Shown here in pieces: positions 33,702 through 45,202 of a stretch of 64,000 bases of DNA. How positions within the stretch are numbered: the first letter of the stretch is position 1; each line of letters opens with the position of its first letter. Location of the stretch: the NCBI RefSeq assembly GCF_001902635.1, contig NZ_MJAO01000009.1, forward strand, positions 62,001 through 126,000. Reading direction: 5' to 3'. The notes beneath the pieces were generated by a model. That model was given only the letters and a program-made list of their open reading frames with translations, had not been told where the DNA came from and did not search any database. A program made the position numbers and the translations under genes. This DNA is from Serratia marcescens (lineage in GTDB: Bacteria > Pseudomonadota > Gammaproteobacteria > Enterobacterales > Enterobacteriaceae).

Positions 33702-33722
33702 CCAACGCCTGGCCCCTTGAGG
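33702..33722. other. Hairpin after tldD
   Basis: Inverted repeat AGGGGCCA / TGGCCCCT (33696-33719 region, loop ACGC) lies between tldD and cdh on the minus strand. No T run on the downstream side; an A/T-rich stretch follows. Possible 3' end of the tldD message. Confidence 0.4.
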
Positions 33723-33727
33723 AGTGA

Positions 33728-35173
33728 TTACGCCGTGCCGCCGACGGTCAGCGTATCCAGTTTCAGCGTCGGCTGGCCGACGCCCACCGGCACGCTCTGG
33801 CCTTCCTTGCCGCACACGCCCACGCCTTTATCGATCGCCAGATCGTTGCCAACCATCGAGATCTGCTGCATCGCCTCGATACCGGAACCGATCAGCGTCG
33901 CCCCTTTCACCGGTTTGGTGATGCGGCCCTTCTCGATCAGGTAGGCTTCGGTGGTGGAGAACACGAACTTGCCGGAGGTGATGTCCACCTGGCCGCCGCC
34001 AAAGTTCGGCGCATACAGGCCGTACTCAACGCTGGCGATGATATCTTCCGGCGTCGATTTGCCCGCCAGCATGTAGGTATTGGTCATGCGCGGCATCGGC
34101 AGATGCGCATAGGACTCGCGGCGGCCGTTGCCGGTCGGCGCGACGCCCATCAGCCGCGCGTTGAGTTTGTCCTGCATATAGCCTTTCAGCACACCGTTTT
34201 CGATCAGCACGTTGTACTGACCCGGCACGCCTTCGTCGTCGATCGCCAACGAACCGCGGCGCCCTTGCAGAGTGCCGTCATCCACCACGGTGCACAGCTC
34301 AGAGGCCACCAGCTCGCCCATATGGCCGCTGAACACCGAGGTGCCGCGCCGGTTGAAGTCGCCTTCCAGACCGTGTCCCACCGCTTCGTGCAACAACACG
34401 CCCGGCCAGCCGGCCCCCAGCACCACCGGCATATTGCCGGCCGGCGCAGCCACGGCGCCAAGATTAACCAACGCCATGCGCACCGCTTCTTTGGCGTAGG
34501 CGTCGGCACGCACATCGCCGTCGGCGGTTTCCAGGAAATAGTCATAACCGAAACGGCCGCCGCCGCCGCTGGAACCGCGTTCGCGCTTGCCGTCTTGCTC
34601 CACCAGCACGCTGACGGAGAGGCGCACCAGCGGGCGCACGTCCGCCGCCAACGTGCCGTCGGTAGCGGCGACCAACACCTGCTCGTAAACGCCAGTGATG
34701 CTGGCGCTCACCTCCTGTACCCGCGCGTCGGCGGCGCGCGCCACCTTGTCAACGCGGTGCAGCAGAGCGATTTTCTCTTCGCGCGGCAGGCTTTGCAGCG
34801 GGTCAAGCAGCGGATACAGCGCCCGGTAGCCGATCTCACCCAGGGTGTGCGTGCGCCCGTCGCCCTGTTCGCGCACGATGCTGCGCGCCGCCTGGGCGCT
34901 CTGCTGCAGCGCATTCAGGGTGATCTGATCGGCATAGGCGAAACCGGTCTTCTCGCCGCTGACGGCGCGCACACCGACGCCCTGATCGATATTGTAAGAG
35001 CCATCCTTGATGATGCCGTCTTCAATCACCCAGGCTTCGTGATAACTGGACTGGAAGTAGAGATCGGCGTAATCGATACGGCGTTCTGCCAGTTGACCCA
35101 GTACCGAGTACAGGTCTTGATGACTCAGCTTGTTGGTAGCGAGTAACTGCTCACTGACAAACGTCAGGCTCAT
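33728..35173 (-). CDS. tldD: TldD, catalytic subunit of the TldD-TldE metalloprotease
   Basis: 481-residue zinc protease subunit. The metal-binding HExxxH is in [21 protein letters not shown] (near 262-266). Nearly identical to E. coli TldD from [16 protein letters not shown] to [17 protein letters not shown]. It acts as a heterodimer with PmbA/TldE, whose gene lies 12 kb away at 20240-21580, as the two are unlinked in other enterics. The nitrilase-type gene ends 7 bp upstream, so they may be cotranscribed with yhdP. Confidence 0.97.
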   Translation of the reverse strand: MSLTFVSEQLLATNKLSHQDLYSVLGQLAERRIDYADLYFQSSYHEAWVIEDGIIKDGSYNIDQGVGVRAVSGEKTGFAYADQITLNALQQSAQAARSIVREQGDGRTHTLGEIGYRALYPLLDPLQSLPREEKIALLHRVDKVARAADARVQEVSASITGVYEQVLVAATDGTLAADVRPLVRLSVSVLVEQDGKRERGSSGGGGRFGYDYFLETADGDVRADAYAKEAVRMALVNLGAVAAPAGNMPVVLGAGWPGVLLHEAVGHGLEGDFNRRGTSVFSGHMGELVASELCTVVDDGTLQGRRGSLAIDDEGVPGQYNVLIENGVLKGYMQDKLNARLMGVAPTGNGRRESYAHLPMPRMTNTYMLAGKSTPEDIIASVEYGLYAPNFGGGQVDITSGKFVFSTTEAYLIEKGRITKPVKGATLIGSGIEAMQQISMVGNDLAIDKGVGVCGKEGQSVPVGVGQPTLKLDTLTVGGTA

Positions 35174-35180
35174 AATGGTT

Positions 35181-36041
35181 TCACTCTTGATTGGAGGATA
35201 ACGTGTCAGACGGCGCCGTCAGCGACGTCTGGAATCGATTGTGCTGCAACACCGGCATCTGCTGCCGCAGGGTTTGCAGGCTTGCGGTGTCCACACGCAC
35301 CTTCAGCGCCGCCACGGCGTCCGCATTCTCGGCCAGCACCTTGCCCCAGCCGTCGACAGCCAGCGAGTGGCCCCAGGTATGGCGGGTCGGCCCGTGCCGC
35401 CCCACCTGTGCCGGCGCCAGGATCATGCACTGGTTCTCAATTGCCCGGGCGCGCAACAGGATTTCCCAATGCGCTTCGCCGGTCACCCGGGTAAAGGCCG
35501 CCGGTACCGAAATCAGTTCAGCGCCCTGCGCCCGCAGCGCCTGGAACAACGCGGGGAAACGCAGATCGTAGCATATGGTCATGCCCAAGCGCCCGACCGG
35601 CGTATCCACGACCGTCAGATGTTGCCCATGCTGATAAGTATCCGACTCGCGGTAATGGCCGTGCGCATCGTTGATGTCCACATCGAACATATGCAGTTTG
35701 TCGTAGCGAGCGCGGATCTCGCCTTGATCGTCGAACAACAGGCTGCTGCTGGTGATACGCTCCGGGTTTTCTCGGCTGATCAGCGGCATGGAGCCCACCA
35801 GCAGCCACACGCCATAACGGCGCGCCAGCTCGCGCACCGCGCTCTGCAGCGGGCCGTCGCCCTGTGTTTCCGCCTGTTGGCGATAGGCCGCAGAATTGGC
35901 GAACAACAGCGCGTTCTCCGGCGTCATGACCAGTTTTACCCCGGCATTGAGCTGCTTGATCTGCTGTTCAATCTGGGCCAGGTTATCGCGCACCTGATCG
36001 CCGCTGCACAACTGCAACAACGCAACGTTAGCATTCCTCAT
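35181..36041 (-). CDS. Carbon-nitrogen hydrolase (nitrilase-superfamily amidase)
   Basis: 286-residue cytosolic amidase. The Glu-Lys-Cys triad is visible: [13 protein letters not shown] (Glu near 42), [13 protein letters not shown] (Lys near 115) and [13 protein letters not shown]-type [10 protein letters not shown] (Cys near 157). It resembles the Nit1/Nit2 branch that repairs deaminated glutathione or acts on omega-amides. The gene overlaps the yhdP stop by 4 bp (ATGA) and is followed 7 bp later by tldD. In E. coli no such gene lies between yhdP and tldD. Confidence 0.88.
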   Translation of the reverse strand: MRNANVALLQLCSGDQVRDNLAQIEQQIKQLNAGVKLVMTPENALLFANSAAYRQQAETQGDGPLQSAVRELARRYGVWLLVGSMPLISRENPERITSSSLLFDDQGEIRARYDKLHMFDVDINDAHGHYRESDTYQHGQHLTVVDTPVGRLGMTICYDLRFPALFQALRAQGAELISVPAAFTRVTGEAHWEILLRARAIENQCMILAPAQVGRHGPTRHTWGHSLAVDGWGKVLAENADAVAALKVRVDTASLQTLRQQMPVLQHNRFQTSLTAPSDTLSSNQE

Positions 36042-39000
36042 GACGCCTTATCCTCCTTTGGCTTACGCAGTACCTCGTTGATCTTCGGTTGGTCGAGATC
36101 GCCGCCGATATGGTAGCGAATCAGCGAAATCTTGCTCCACAGCGGCCCCAGCACCTGCGAGGCGGCAAACACCGCCGCGCCGACGATCGGGTTGACGACA
36201 AACGCCGTGGCCACGCCGACGGTCGCCGAAATCGCCGGCGCCACCACCGCTTCCATATCGATGCGGCGGCGCGCCAAGTCGATCTGACCACTCATGGCGA
36301 TGTCCGCCGCCAGCCCGTCGATCAACAGATTGTCGGTATGCATTATGCCATCTTTCAGCCAGGCGGTACTGCGGATGGAATCAAAGTAGAAGCCTTTGCC
36401 GAAGGTATCGCTGAAATCGAACTGCAGCTTGCGCAGCAGGGCGTCGAAGCTGACCAGCCGCAGTAGCTGGCCGGCACGGCCGCCCCCCATGCTCTCGATC
36501 TCGCCCTTGCCCATCTTGGCCTGCAACGCGCCGCTCAGCGTATTGATCTGCGGCTGCCACGGTGCGCCGTGCCAGTAAAGATCGAAGTCCACATCGTAAG
36601 GGGCCCCTTTCAGCGGCGTGGTGATGCCGAAGAACGCGGCGGTTTCATCGATCTTGCCGCCGAGCAGCTTGCCTTTCAATGAGCTGCGCTCTTCCTGCGC
36701 GTTCTGCTTCCACAGGCCGCTGGCGGTCATGCGCCCTTTGCCGGTGTCGACCAGGCCGTGATCCAGCGTCAGGGTGTCGCCACGATTGGTCAGATCGGCC
36801 TCGACCTTGCCGAAGTTCTGCCCCAGCACCCAGCACGACTTGCAACGCAGCATCAGCGAAGGCCAATCGCGGAAGGAGATTCTCTCCGTCGGCGGCGGCG
36901 GCGGGGTACCCGAGGCGCTTTTCGTCTCGGTGAATTGCGGGTTGTAATACAGATAGTTGATGTCGGCGCGCCACGGCCCGCGATCGGCCACCCGCAGGCT
37001 GCCGTCCACTTCGTCGCTTTTGGCGCTCACCAGCGTACCGCCCAGCTGTTTTTCGGCCGACAGCGTCAGCTTATGCCAGGCTTGGCCGCCCAGCAGCAGT
37101 TGCGGCGTGGTCAGCGCCACCGTGGTCGGGAAGCTGAAGCCGCCCACCTGGCCGGCGCTGCCGCCCTGTTTCAGCGCCGGCGCCAACAGCGCCAGCCATT
37201 TCTCGCCGTCCAGCGCCGGCAGGTTCAGCGTCATCGACTTGCCTGCCGGCAGCGGCGGCGTACCGCCACCGTTGGTTTGCCAGGCGCCGCGTGCCAGATT
37301 CACCTGTTTCTTGTCGAAGCTCCACTCGCTGTTAAAGCTGTTCTGTTTGCCCGCGCTGCCGGTCAGCATGAAGCCGTTCAGGCCGCCTTTGACCTTGACG
37401 TTCACCGGCAACGCCTCTCCCGGCACTTTGTCCAACGGCGAAGGTAAGTGACTGCTTACTTTCTTCAGATCCGCGTCGAGAGCGACATCGTAGCTGGCCG
37501 CCCCCTGGTGCGGTAACGTGATGGCCACCTGGCTCTGCCAGGGCGCGCTGCCGCTCAACGCATCCGCGGCATCCTTCGGTAAACCGGGGAACTTGCCCGG
37601 CTGCCAGTCGCCCTTCAGGCCGACGTTGACCTTGTAGTCGCGCTCGCCTTCCTGCGTGGTAAAGTTAATCGCCACCGGCTGCCCAAACCAGTTGGCCGAC
37701 AGGATGTCACTCTGCAGCGTGCCGTTGTCGAAACGGAATTTGCCGCTGACCTTTTGCAGTTCGCTTTCCAGCGGCTTTATCAGCAACGCATTGTTGTTTA
37801 GCGCCACTTCACCGGTGGCTCTGACCTGCTCGCCATTCAGGGGGATATCCAGATGTAAGCGCCCACTGACATCACCGCCGATCTGCAACTGCTCCAGCGC
37901 CGCCCCCAGTGAATCGTGCAGCGGCGTCTGCATGAAATAGTCATGCACGTCGCTTCCCGCGCCCGCCACCTCGGCGTCGATCAACAACCGCTCTTTCAGG
38001 TAATCCGGGATCACCGCGCTGATGTTCTTGCCCGCCACCTTGCCCAGCCGGGTTTGCGGCGCATGCATCCACAGCCCTTCATTGGCGAAATCGAGGTCGA
38101 TCGCCAGATCGGTCAGCGCCGGCCAGCCCGGTTGGAACTGGAAGGTGGCATGACGCAGCGGCACGAAGACTTCGAACTGCCCTTCGTTTTTACGGTATGG
38201 GAAATGCTGCGGATCGCCAGAATAAATCAGCGTGGCGTTATCCACCTGGCCGCCCTGAATGGCGCCGCTGAGGTAATCCACCAGATGCTTGCCCATCAGC
38301 GGTTCAGGGAAATAGCGCCAGGCGTCGGCGCCGTCATACAGGCGGATGCCCGCCAGAATGTTCAGCCACGGATCGCCCTTGGCCGGCTGCTGATAGCGGA
38401 AGTCGCCGTTGACCCACAGCGACTTCGCCTTGACGTCCAGCCCTTGGCTCGCCAGCTCCCAGCCCTGATCGTTGTAACGCCAGGTCAGCGCGCCACGCGC
38501 GCTGCTGACTTCAAGCGGCGCGCGGAACATGTCGCCGTAAGGCAAGGTGCTGTCGTGCAGGCCCAGCGTCAGACGGCCGCTCTCCACCCCGCCGCTCAGC
38601 GCGCCGGAGAAGTGGTTGACACCCGGCAGCAGCTGCCAGCGTTGCCAGCTGACATCGCGCCACAGCGCCTGGAAACGGCTCTTTTCCGGCTGCTTCATCG
38701 GGATGTCCAGCGCCAGCGCTTCCAGCTGGCCCTGCGGCTGCAGATCGTTCCAGCGATCGAGCACGTCCGGGCTGAGGAACGAGAAGGTCGGCAGCAGCGC
38801 CGACAGACGCTCCAGCTGAATATGGGTCGCACGCACCCGCAGCTCTTCATTCTGGGCCGGCCCCATGAATTCGGTATTTTCCGGCAGCCACAGGGCGGAA
38901 AGCGTCCCCAGCGGCCACGCCTGGCCGTCGGTGCTCAACCGCAGCTGCGGCACGTCGAGCAGCCAGCCGGTGCCCTGGCGGTGCAGCGACAGCGCCAGAT

Positions 39001-39844
39001 TATCGACATCCAGCCGATGCTGCGCGGCGCCGGTGCCCCAATTGGCTGTCCCCTGCTTGAGCAACGCATTGCCGCCGGCGATCTCGCCGTTTTGCACCTG
39101 CAGCCAGGCCGCCAGGCTGAAGTCAGCACTTTCCAGCCCGGTGTTGGCGCGCAGCCAGCGGGTAAACCAGGGTTTCATGTCGATGTTGTCGGCCTGCAGA
39201 TAGACCGTACCGGTATCCAGCAGCCCCTGATGATCGCGCAGATCCATGCGCAGCTGCACCACGCCGTGCTGACCGTTCAGCGTCGACAGGCTGATCTGCC
39301 CCTCAGCGCGGTGGCGGTCGCGACTGTTGAGCCAGGTGAGCTGGGGAATGTCGAATTCGGCGCGCGCGCCGGCGGGCGTCAGGAACGAAACGCGGCTGTC
39401 GCGCAGATCGAAATGGTCGAGCTGGCGCAGCAACAGATCGCTGACTTTACCCGGCTCAATGCCCTCGCCCTGCTGGTCGCCGCCCAGCGTGGCGTTCAGA
39501 TCGAGCCGAAATTGATAGAAGGTGAGATCGCGAAACTGCCAGCGCCAGTGCAGCAGCGACTGCCATACGTCCAGCGCCAGCGTCACGCGTTCGATATGGA
39601 GATCGCTTTTGGGCAGCGTGGCGCTCAGGTTGCGCATTTCCAACGTCGGGCCGAACGTTTCCCAACTGCCTTGCACGAAATCCATTCGCACGGGCACGCC
39701 GGACAGCTTCTCCACCTGCGCCAGCAGTTGGGGACGGTAGTCGTTCAGCTTCGGCAGCATCAGGCGCAGCCCGCTGATCAGCAGCGCCACAATCACAATT
39801 AGGGTGGCGCCTGTTGCTAACAAAATCCCAGGCAGTCGCCTCAC
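36038..39844 (-). CDS. yhdP: YhdP, AsmA-like inter-membrane lipid transport protein
   Basis: 1268-residue protein of the AsmA family that, with TamB and YdbH, moves phospholipid to the outer membrane. An N-terminal membrane helix (GILLATGATLIVIVALLISGLRLMLP, about 5-30) anchors a long periplasmic beta-strand repeat structure; the C-terminal part (RISFRDWPSLMLRCKSCWVLG; DLARRRIDMEAVVAPAISATVGVATAFVVNPIVGAAVFAASQVLG) is the AsmA_2 signature. Full length compared with E. coli (1266). It overlaps the nitrilase-type gene by 4 bp and follows rng at a distance of 88 bp. Confidence 0.95.
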   Translation of the reverse strand: MRRLPGILLATGATLIVIVALLISGLRLMLPKLNDYRPQLLAQVEKLSGVPVRMDFVQGSWETFGPTLEMRNLSATLPKSDLHIERVTLALDVWQSLLHWRWQFRDLTFYQFRLDLNATLGGDQQGEGIEPGKVSDLLLRQLDHFDLRDSRVSFLTPAGARAEFDIPQLTWLNSRDRHRAEGQISLSTLNGQHGVVQLRMDLRDHQGLLDTGTVYLQADNIDMKPWFTRWLRANTGLESADFSLAAWLQVQNGEIAGGNALLKQGTANWGTGAAQHRLDVDNLALSLHRQGTGWLLDVPQLRLSTDGQAWPLGTLSALWLPENTEFMGPAQNEELRVRATHIQLERLSALLPTFSFLSPDVLDRWNDLQPQGQLEALALDIPMKQPEKSRFQALWRDVSWQRWQLLPGVNHFSGALSGGVESGRLTLGLHDSTLPYGDMFRAPLEVSSARGALTWRYNDQGWELASQGLDVKAKSLWVNGDFRYQQPAKGDPWLNILAGIRLYDGADAWRYFPEPLMGKHLVDYLSGAIQGGQVDNATLIYSGDPQHFPYRKNEGQFEVFVPLRHATFQFQPGWPALTDLAIDLDFANEGLWMHAPQTRLGKVAGKNISAVIPDYLKERLLIDAEVAGAGSDVHDYFMQTPLHDSLGAALEQLQIGGDVSGRLHLDIPLNGEQVRATGEVALNNNALLIKPLESELQKVSGKFRFDNGTLQSDILSANWFGQPVAINFTTQEGERDYKVNVGLKGDWQPGKFPGLPKDAADALSGSAPWQSQVAITLPHQGAASYDVALDADLKKVSSHLPSPLDKVPGEALPVNVKVKGGLNGFMLTGSAGKQNSFNSEWSFDKKQVNLARGAWQTNGGGTPPLPAGKSMTLNLPALDGEKWLALLAPALKQGGSAGQVGGFSFPTTVALTTPQLLLGGQAWHKLTLSAEKQLGGTLVSAKSDEVDGSLRVADRGPWRADINYLYYNPQFTETKSASGTPPPPPTERISFRDWPSLMLRCKSCWVLGQNFGKVEADLTNRGDTLTLDHGLVDTGKGRMTASGLWKQNAQEERSSLKGKLLGGKIDETAAFFGITTPLKGAPYDVDFDLYWHGAPWQPQINTLSGALQAKMGKGEIESMGGGRAGQLLRLVSFDALLRKLQFDFSDTFGKGFYFDSIRSTAWLKDGIMHTDNLLIDGLAADIAMSGQIDLARRRIDMEAVVAPAISATVGVATAFVVNPIVGAAVFAASQVLGPLWSKISLIRYHIGGDLDQPKINEVLRKPKEDKAS

Positions 39845-39932
39845 GCAGTTCTCCTTGCTCCGCTGCCTGGCAACGGGAATATCTATGCACTGACGGGCCC
39901 GGCACGCCGGGCCCTTACCGATGTCGGGCGGG

Positions 39933-41402
39933 TTACATCATGACGACGTCGAACTGCTCCTGGCTGTACAACGGTTCGATCTGCACCTTCACCTGTTTGC
40001 CGACGAAGATCTCCACTTCGGCCAGCGCATGCGACTCCTCGCTCTTCAGCGCTTCGCCGACCGCCGCGGAGGCGTACACCAGGAAACGATCGGAGTCGTA
40101 GGCATGATGCACGCGCACAATCTCGCGCAGGATCTCGTAGCACACGGTTTCCACCGTTTTCACGGTGCCGCGCCCATTGCAAGTAGGACAATCATGACAG
40201 AGCACATGTTCAATGCTTTCACGCGTCCGTTTACGCGTCATTTCAACTAAGCCTAGCTGAGAGAAGCCGTTGATCGTGGTTTTTACCCGATCTTTACTCA
40301 GCGCCTGCTCCAGTGAATGCAGCACCCGGCGGCGATGCTCTTCGTTGTTCATATCGATAAAATCGATGATGATGATGCCGCCCAGATTGCGCAACCGCAG
40401 CTGGCGGGCAATGGCCTGCGTCGCCTCGATGTTGGTATTGAAGATGGTTTCATCGAGGTTGCGATGGCCGACAAAGGCGCCGGTGTTGATGTCGACGGTG
40501 GTCATCGCCTCGGTCTGATCGATGATCAGGTAGCCGCCTGACTTCAGCTCTACCTTGCGCTCCAACGCACGCTGGATCTCGTTTTCCACATCGTACAGAT
40601 CGAAAATCGGCTGGCTGCCGGTATAGAGCTCGAGCTTGTTGGTGATGTCCGGGATGTACTCGCCGGTAAACTCCACCAACAGGTCGTGCGTCAACCGCGA
40701 ATCGACACGGATGCGATCCAACGCCGCGCCGGCGAAATCGCGCAAGATGCGCTGCGCCAGCGCCAGCTCGCCGTACAGTTTATATTTGGTCTGGTTGCGC
40801 TTCTTGCGCTCCATCACCTTGGTCCACAGGCGCTTGAGGAACGCGGCGTCCTGCGCCAACTCTTCCTCGCCGATACCTTCCGCCGCGGTGCGGATGATAA
40901 AACCGCCCAGTTCGTCGCAGTGCGGCGCGACGCTCGCCTTCAGGCGCTCGCGTTCGGCTTCGCTTTCAATGCGCTGTGAAACGCCGACGTGCGCCGCGCC
41001 CGGCATGAAGACCAGGTAGCGCGAAGGCAGCGTGATGTCGGTGGTCAGACGCGCGCCCTTGGTGCCGAGCGGATCTTTCACCACCTGCACCATCAGATCT
41101 TGCCCCTGACGCACCAGCTCGGCGATGTCGCGCACGTGGAAGTTTTTCCGCTCGTCGCCGGCGACGCATTCGGTATGCGGCATGATGTCGGAGGCGTGCA
41201 GGAAGGCGGCCTTGTCGAGGCCGATGTCGACGAACGCCGCCTGCATCCCCGGCAGGACGCGGCTGACGCGCCCTTTATAGATATTGCCGACGATGCCGCG
41301 TTTGGATTCGCGTTCGATATGAATCTCTTGCAGGATGCCGCCATCGATATAGGCGACCCGCGTTTCAGACGGTGTGATATTAACCAGTAGCTCAGCTGTC
41401 AT
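39933..41402 (-). CDS. rng: Ribonuclease G
   Basis: 489-residue endoribonuclease of the RNase E/G family involved in 16S rRNA 5' maturation and mRNA decay. The N-terminal S1-like RNA-binding part is IVGNIYKGRVSRVLPGMQAAFVDIGLDKAAFLHASDI; catalytic acidic residues lie in TTVDINTGAFVG and IIIDFIDMN, and the zinc-link is CHDCPTCNGRGTV (near 404). No long C-terminal scaffold, so it is RNase G and not RNase E. It lies 38 bp after maf, as in E. coli. Confidence 0.97.
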   Translation of the reverse strand: MTAELLVNITPSETRVAYIDGGILQEIHIERESKRGIVGNIYKGRVSRVLPGMQAAFVDIGLDKAAFLHASDIMPHTECVAGDERKNFHVRDIAELVRQGQDLMVQVVKDPLGTKGARLTTDITLPSRYLVFMPGAAHVGVSQRIESEAERERLKASVAPHCDELGGFIIRTAAEGIGEEELAQDAAFLKRLWTKVMERKKRNQTKYKLYGELALAQRILRDFAGAALDRIRVDSRLTHDLLVEFTGEYIPDITNKLELYTGSQPIFDLYDVENEIQRALERKVELKSGGYLIIDQTEAMTTVDINTGAFVGHRNLDETIFNTNIEATQAIARQLRLRNLGGIIIIDFIDMNNEEHRRRVLHSLEQALSKDRVKTTINGFSQLGLVEMTRKRTRESIEHVLCHDCPTCNGRGTVKTVETVCYEILREIVRVHHAYDSDRFLVYASAAVGEALKSEESHALAEVEIFVGKQVKVQIEPLYSQEQFDVVMM

Positions 41403-41440
41403 GCCTTCTCCTCAGAGCCGGTCGATAATGGCAGCGCCCA

Positions 41441-42025
41441 TCAACCGGTTCTTACATCACGTAATGCGACAAAATTACTGAGCAGCTCATGTGTTTCGAC
41501 CAGCGGCAAGCCCACCACCGCGTGATAACTCCCGGTTATCGTCCTGACGAAACAACCACCCTTTCCTTGAATTCCATAGGCGCCCGCCTTATCCATCGGT
41601 TCGCCCGTGGCAATATAGTCGCGGATATCCTGTTGCGACAGGCTGCGGAACGTCACGTCGGTCACCACCAGCTGGCAGCGCACGTCATGGCGATCGGCGA
41701 TCGCCACCGCTGTCATCACCTGGTGCTGCTTGCCCGACAGGGCCGCCAGCATCTGCGCCGCATGGGCTTCGTCGTGCGGCTTCTCCAGCACCCGGCCGTT
41801 GAGCACCACGATGGTATCGGCGCCCAGCACCGGCCGGTCTTCCGGCGCCAGCGCCACGCCCGCTTTGGCCTTGTCCTGCGCCAGACGGCGCACGTAGGCT
41901 TCGGCGGCTTCACCTTCCCGGCGTTGCTCTTCGGTATGCGTCAGCAGAATATCGAACGGCACGCCCAACAGCGTCAGCAGTTCACGTCGACGTGGGGAGC
42001 CGGAGGCCAGATAAAGCGAAGTCAT
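41441..42025 (-). CDS. yhdE: Maf-family nucleotide pyrophosphatase YhdE (dTTP/UTP type)
   Basis: 194-residue house-cleaning pyrophosphatase acting on dTTP/UTP and modified nucleotides. The N-terminal motif [19 protein letters not shown], the metal-binding TxADTIV-type [10 protein letters not shown], and [37 protein letters not shown] are typical. The ATG at 42025 gives [10 protein letters not shown]; an in-frame start 15 bp earlier is less likely. Between it and mreD lies a dispersed palindromic repeat. Confidence 0.94.
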   Translation of the reverse strand: MTSLYLASGSPRRRELLTLLGVPFDILLTHTEEQRREGEAAEAYVRRLAQDKAKAGVALAPEDRPVLGADTIVVLNGRVLEKPHDEAHAAQMLAALSGKQHQVMTAVAIADRHDVRCQLVVTDVTFRSLSQQDIRDYIATGEPMDKAGAYGIQGKGGCFVRTITGSYHAVVGLPLVETHELLSNFVALRDVRTG

Positions 42026-42028
42026 TGA

Positions 42029-42155
42029 TATACCTTTCATATTTCAAGCTGCAGCGGCGTTGGCTGCCCTCAATCAACCCAGTCACTTGGTAACCCAAGC
42101 TCCTGGGTATTCACTCGGTTGCCGCCTTGCTGCAACTCCAAATCTTGCGGGTATA
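42029..42155. repeat. Dispersed palindromic repeat, copy 2
   Basis: About 125 bp with the same architecture as 8957-9085: left part TTTCAAGCTGCAG and right part CTGCAACTCCAA, and the shared blocks GTTGGCTGC, CCCAGTCACTT, TTGCCGCCT, GCAACTCCAA. The centre is less perfect (ACCCAGTCACTTGG ... CCAAGCTCCTGGGT). It fills the whole mreD-yhdE gap, so it may lie in the 3' end of the mreBCD message on the minus strand. Confidence 0.75.
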
Positions 42156-42162
42156 AATACCC

Positions 42163-42651
42163 TTACTGTACGGCGAACTGACGGCGGATTTTGCGCATCA
42201 ACAGGAATAACCACGGCCACAAAATGCCGTTTACCACACTACTCCAGAACACCTCTGGGCGGAAAGAGACGTTGATCACTAAAAACTCAGCCCAGAACAC
42301 CACCACGTCCATCGACAGCGACAGCAGCACGACGATCAGCGCCTGTTGCCACAGCGCCATATTGCGGAACAGTTGGAATTTGAACGCCACCAGGTAGGCG
42401 ATGATGCCCAGCGCCAGCGCACGCACGCCCAGCGTGGAGCCAAGGATCAGATCCATGATCAGCCCCAGCACGAAGCCGGTGCCGACGTTGACCCGGTGCG
42501 GCAAGGCCATCACCCAGTAGATCAGGATCAACACCAGCCAGGATGGCCGAAACATGTAGATTTGCTCCGGCCACGGCATGATTTGCAGCACCAGCGCCAC
42601 CAGGAACGACAGCCAGATGATCCAGCGCCCGTGGCTGCGGTAGCTGTTCAT
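42163..42651 (-). CDS. mreD: MreD, rod-shape determining membrane protein
   Basis: 162-residue protein with about five to six membrane segments ([53 protein letters not shown]). Part of the elongasome with MreB, MreC, RodA and PBP2. Its start overlaps the mreC stop by 4 bp (ATGA). Confidence 0.95.
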   Translation of the reverse strand: MNSYRSHGRWIIWLSFLVALVLQIMPWPEQIYMFRPSWLVLILIYWVMALPHRVNVGTGFVLGLIMDLILGSTLGVRALALGIIAYLVAFKFQLFRNMALWQQALIVVLLSLSMDVVVFWAEFLVINVSFRPEVFWSSVVNGILWPWLFLLMRKIRRQFAVQ

Positions 42652-43652
42652 TGCACCACTCCCGCCGCAGCCGGCTGAGGTTGGGGCTGTGCGGGCGCAA
42701 CGCCGGTGGCCGGCGCAGGCAGCTGCGGCCCGACCGAACCGGCAGGCGGCAGCACCTGCGGCATCATCTGCATCAGGCGTTCATTGGCCACGCGGTGCAC
42801 TTCGTCCGGCGGCAGCGGCATGTCGCCGTTGCGATCGGCGCCCCACAGCAGCAGCAGGTAGCGCAAGCGCTGCAGACCGGCGGTCGGCCGCGCCTGAATC
42901 ACGGTGTAAGCGCGCTGGTTGTCGACCTTGACCGAGGAGACCACCGCCACCGGATAGCCTTCCGGGAAGCGGCCTCCCAAGCCGGAGGTGACCAACACGT
43001 CGCCAACGCGAATATCGGTGTTGTTCGGCAGGTGCTCCAGCTGCAGATCGTCGGCACAGCCGCTGCCTGCGGCGATCACCCGAATATCGTTGCGCAGCAC
43101 CTGTATCGGCAGCGCGTGCGAGGCATCGCAGATCAGCAGCACGCGGCTGGTGACCTTCGCCACCGCCACCACCTGGCCGACCACGCCCTTGTCGCTGATC
43201 ACCGGCTGGCCTTCATAGACGCCGTTGTCCGAGCCTTTGTCGATCACCACCTGATCGCTGTAAGGATCGGAACCGGTGGAGATCACCTGGGTGACCATCT
43301 TGTGTTCGTCCTGGCGCAGCGGGGAACCCAGCAGCTCGCGCAAGCGGGCGTTTTCCTGCTTGAATTGGCCAAGAAGAAGAATATCGCTGTTTTTCAGCAG
43401 CAGTTCCTGCCGCAGAGCTCGGTTTTCCAGCTCCAGCTGTTGGCGGGTGGCCAGCGTTTCCGACACGCTGTCCAAAACTTTACGCGGCCCGTTGGCCAGA
43501 AAATAGAAAGGGCTGACTGCGGTGTCCATGTAGTTGCGTATCTTCACGAACGTGCCGAGCCGGCTGTCGGCAACGATCAGGCCAATGGCCGCGATCACCG
43601 CCAAAAAAAGTCGCAGTTGCAGGGAGGGCCCCCTGCTAAAAATCGGCTTCAT
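42648..43652 (-). CDS. mreC: MreC, rod-shape determining periplasmic protein
   Basis: 334-residue elongasome scaffold. One membrane helix near 13-30 ([16 protein letters not shown]), then a coiled coil (about 65-110: [48 protein letters not shown]), then the two-barrel beta domain with [27 protein letters not shown]. The tail is Pro/Ala/Gln-rich and low complexity, as in other enterics. It lies 94 bp after mreB. Confidence 0.96.
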   Translation of the reverse strand: MKPIFSRGPSLQLRLFLAVIAAIGLIVADSRLGTFVKIRNYMDTAVSPFYFLANGPRKVLDSVSETLATRQQLELENRALRQELLLKNSDILLLGQFKQENARLRELLGSPLRQDEHKMVTQVISTGSDPYSDQVVIDKGSDNGVYEGQPVISDKGVVGQVVAVAKVTSRVLLICDASHALPIQVLRNDIRVIAAGSGCADDLQLEHLPNNTDIRVGDVLVTSGLGGRFPEGYPVAVVSSVKVDNQRAYTVIQARPTAGLQRLRYLLLLWGADRNGDMPLPPDEVHRVANERLMQMMPQVLPPAGSVGPQLPAPATGVAPAQPQPQPAAAGVVQ

Positions 43653-43746
43653 AAATTATGCGAGTTCCTCGACAACAGAAAGAGGAACCGTACCCGATTT
43701 TCGCTGTGCGCATTCATCCGATACGATTCCTCCTTCCAGGGGCTGA

Positions 43747-45202
<1,456 letters not shown>

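Noticed and set aside
37916-39802. 628-codon open frame on the plus strand
   Set aside because: Antisense to yhdP; same Arg/Gln/His-rich shadow composition, no recognisable domains.
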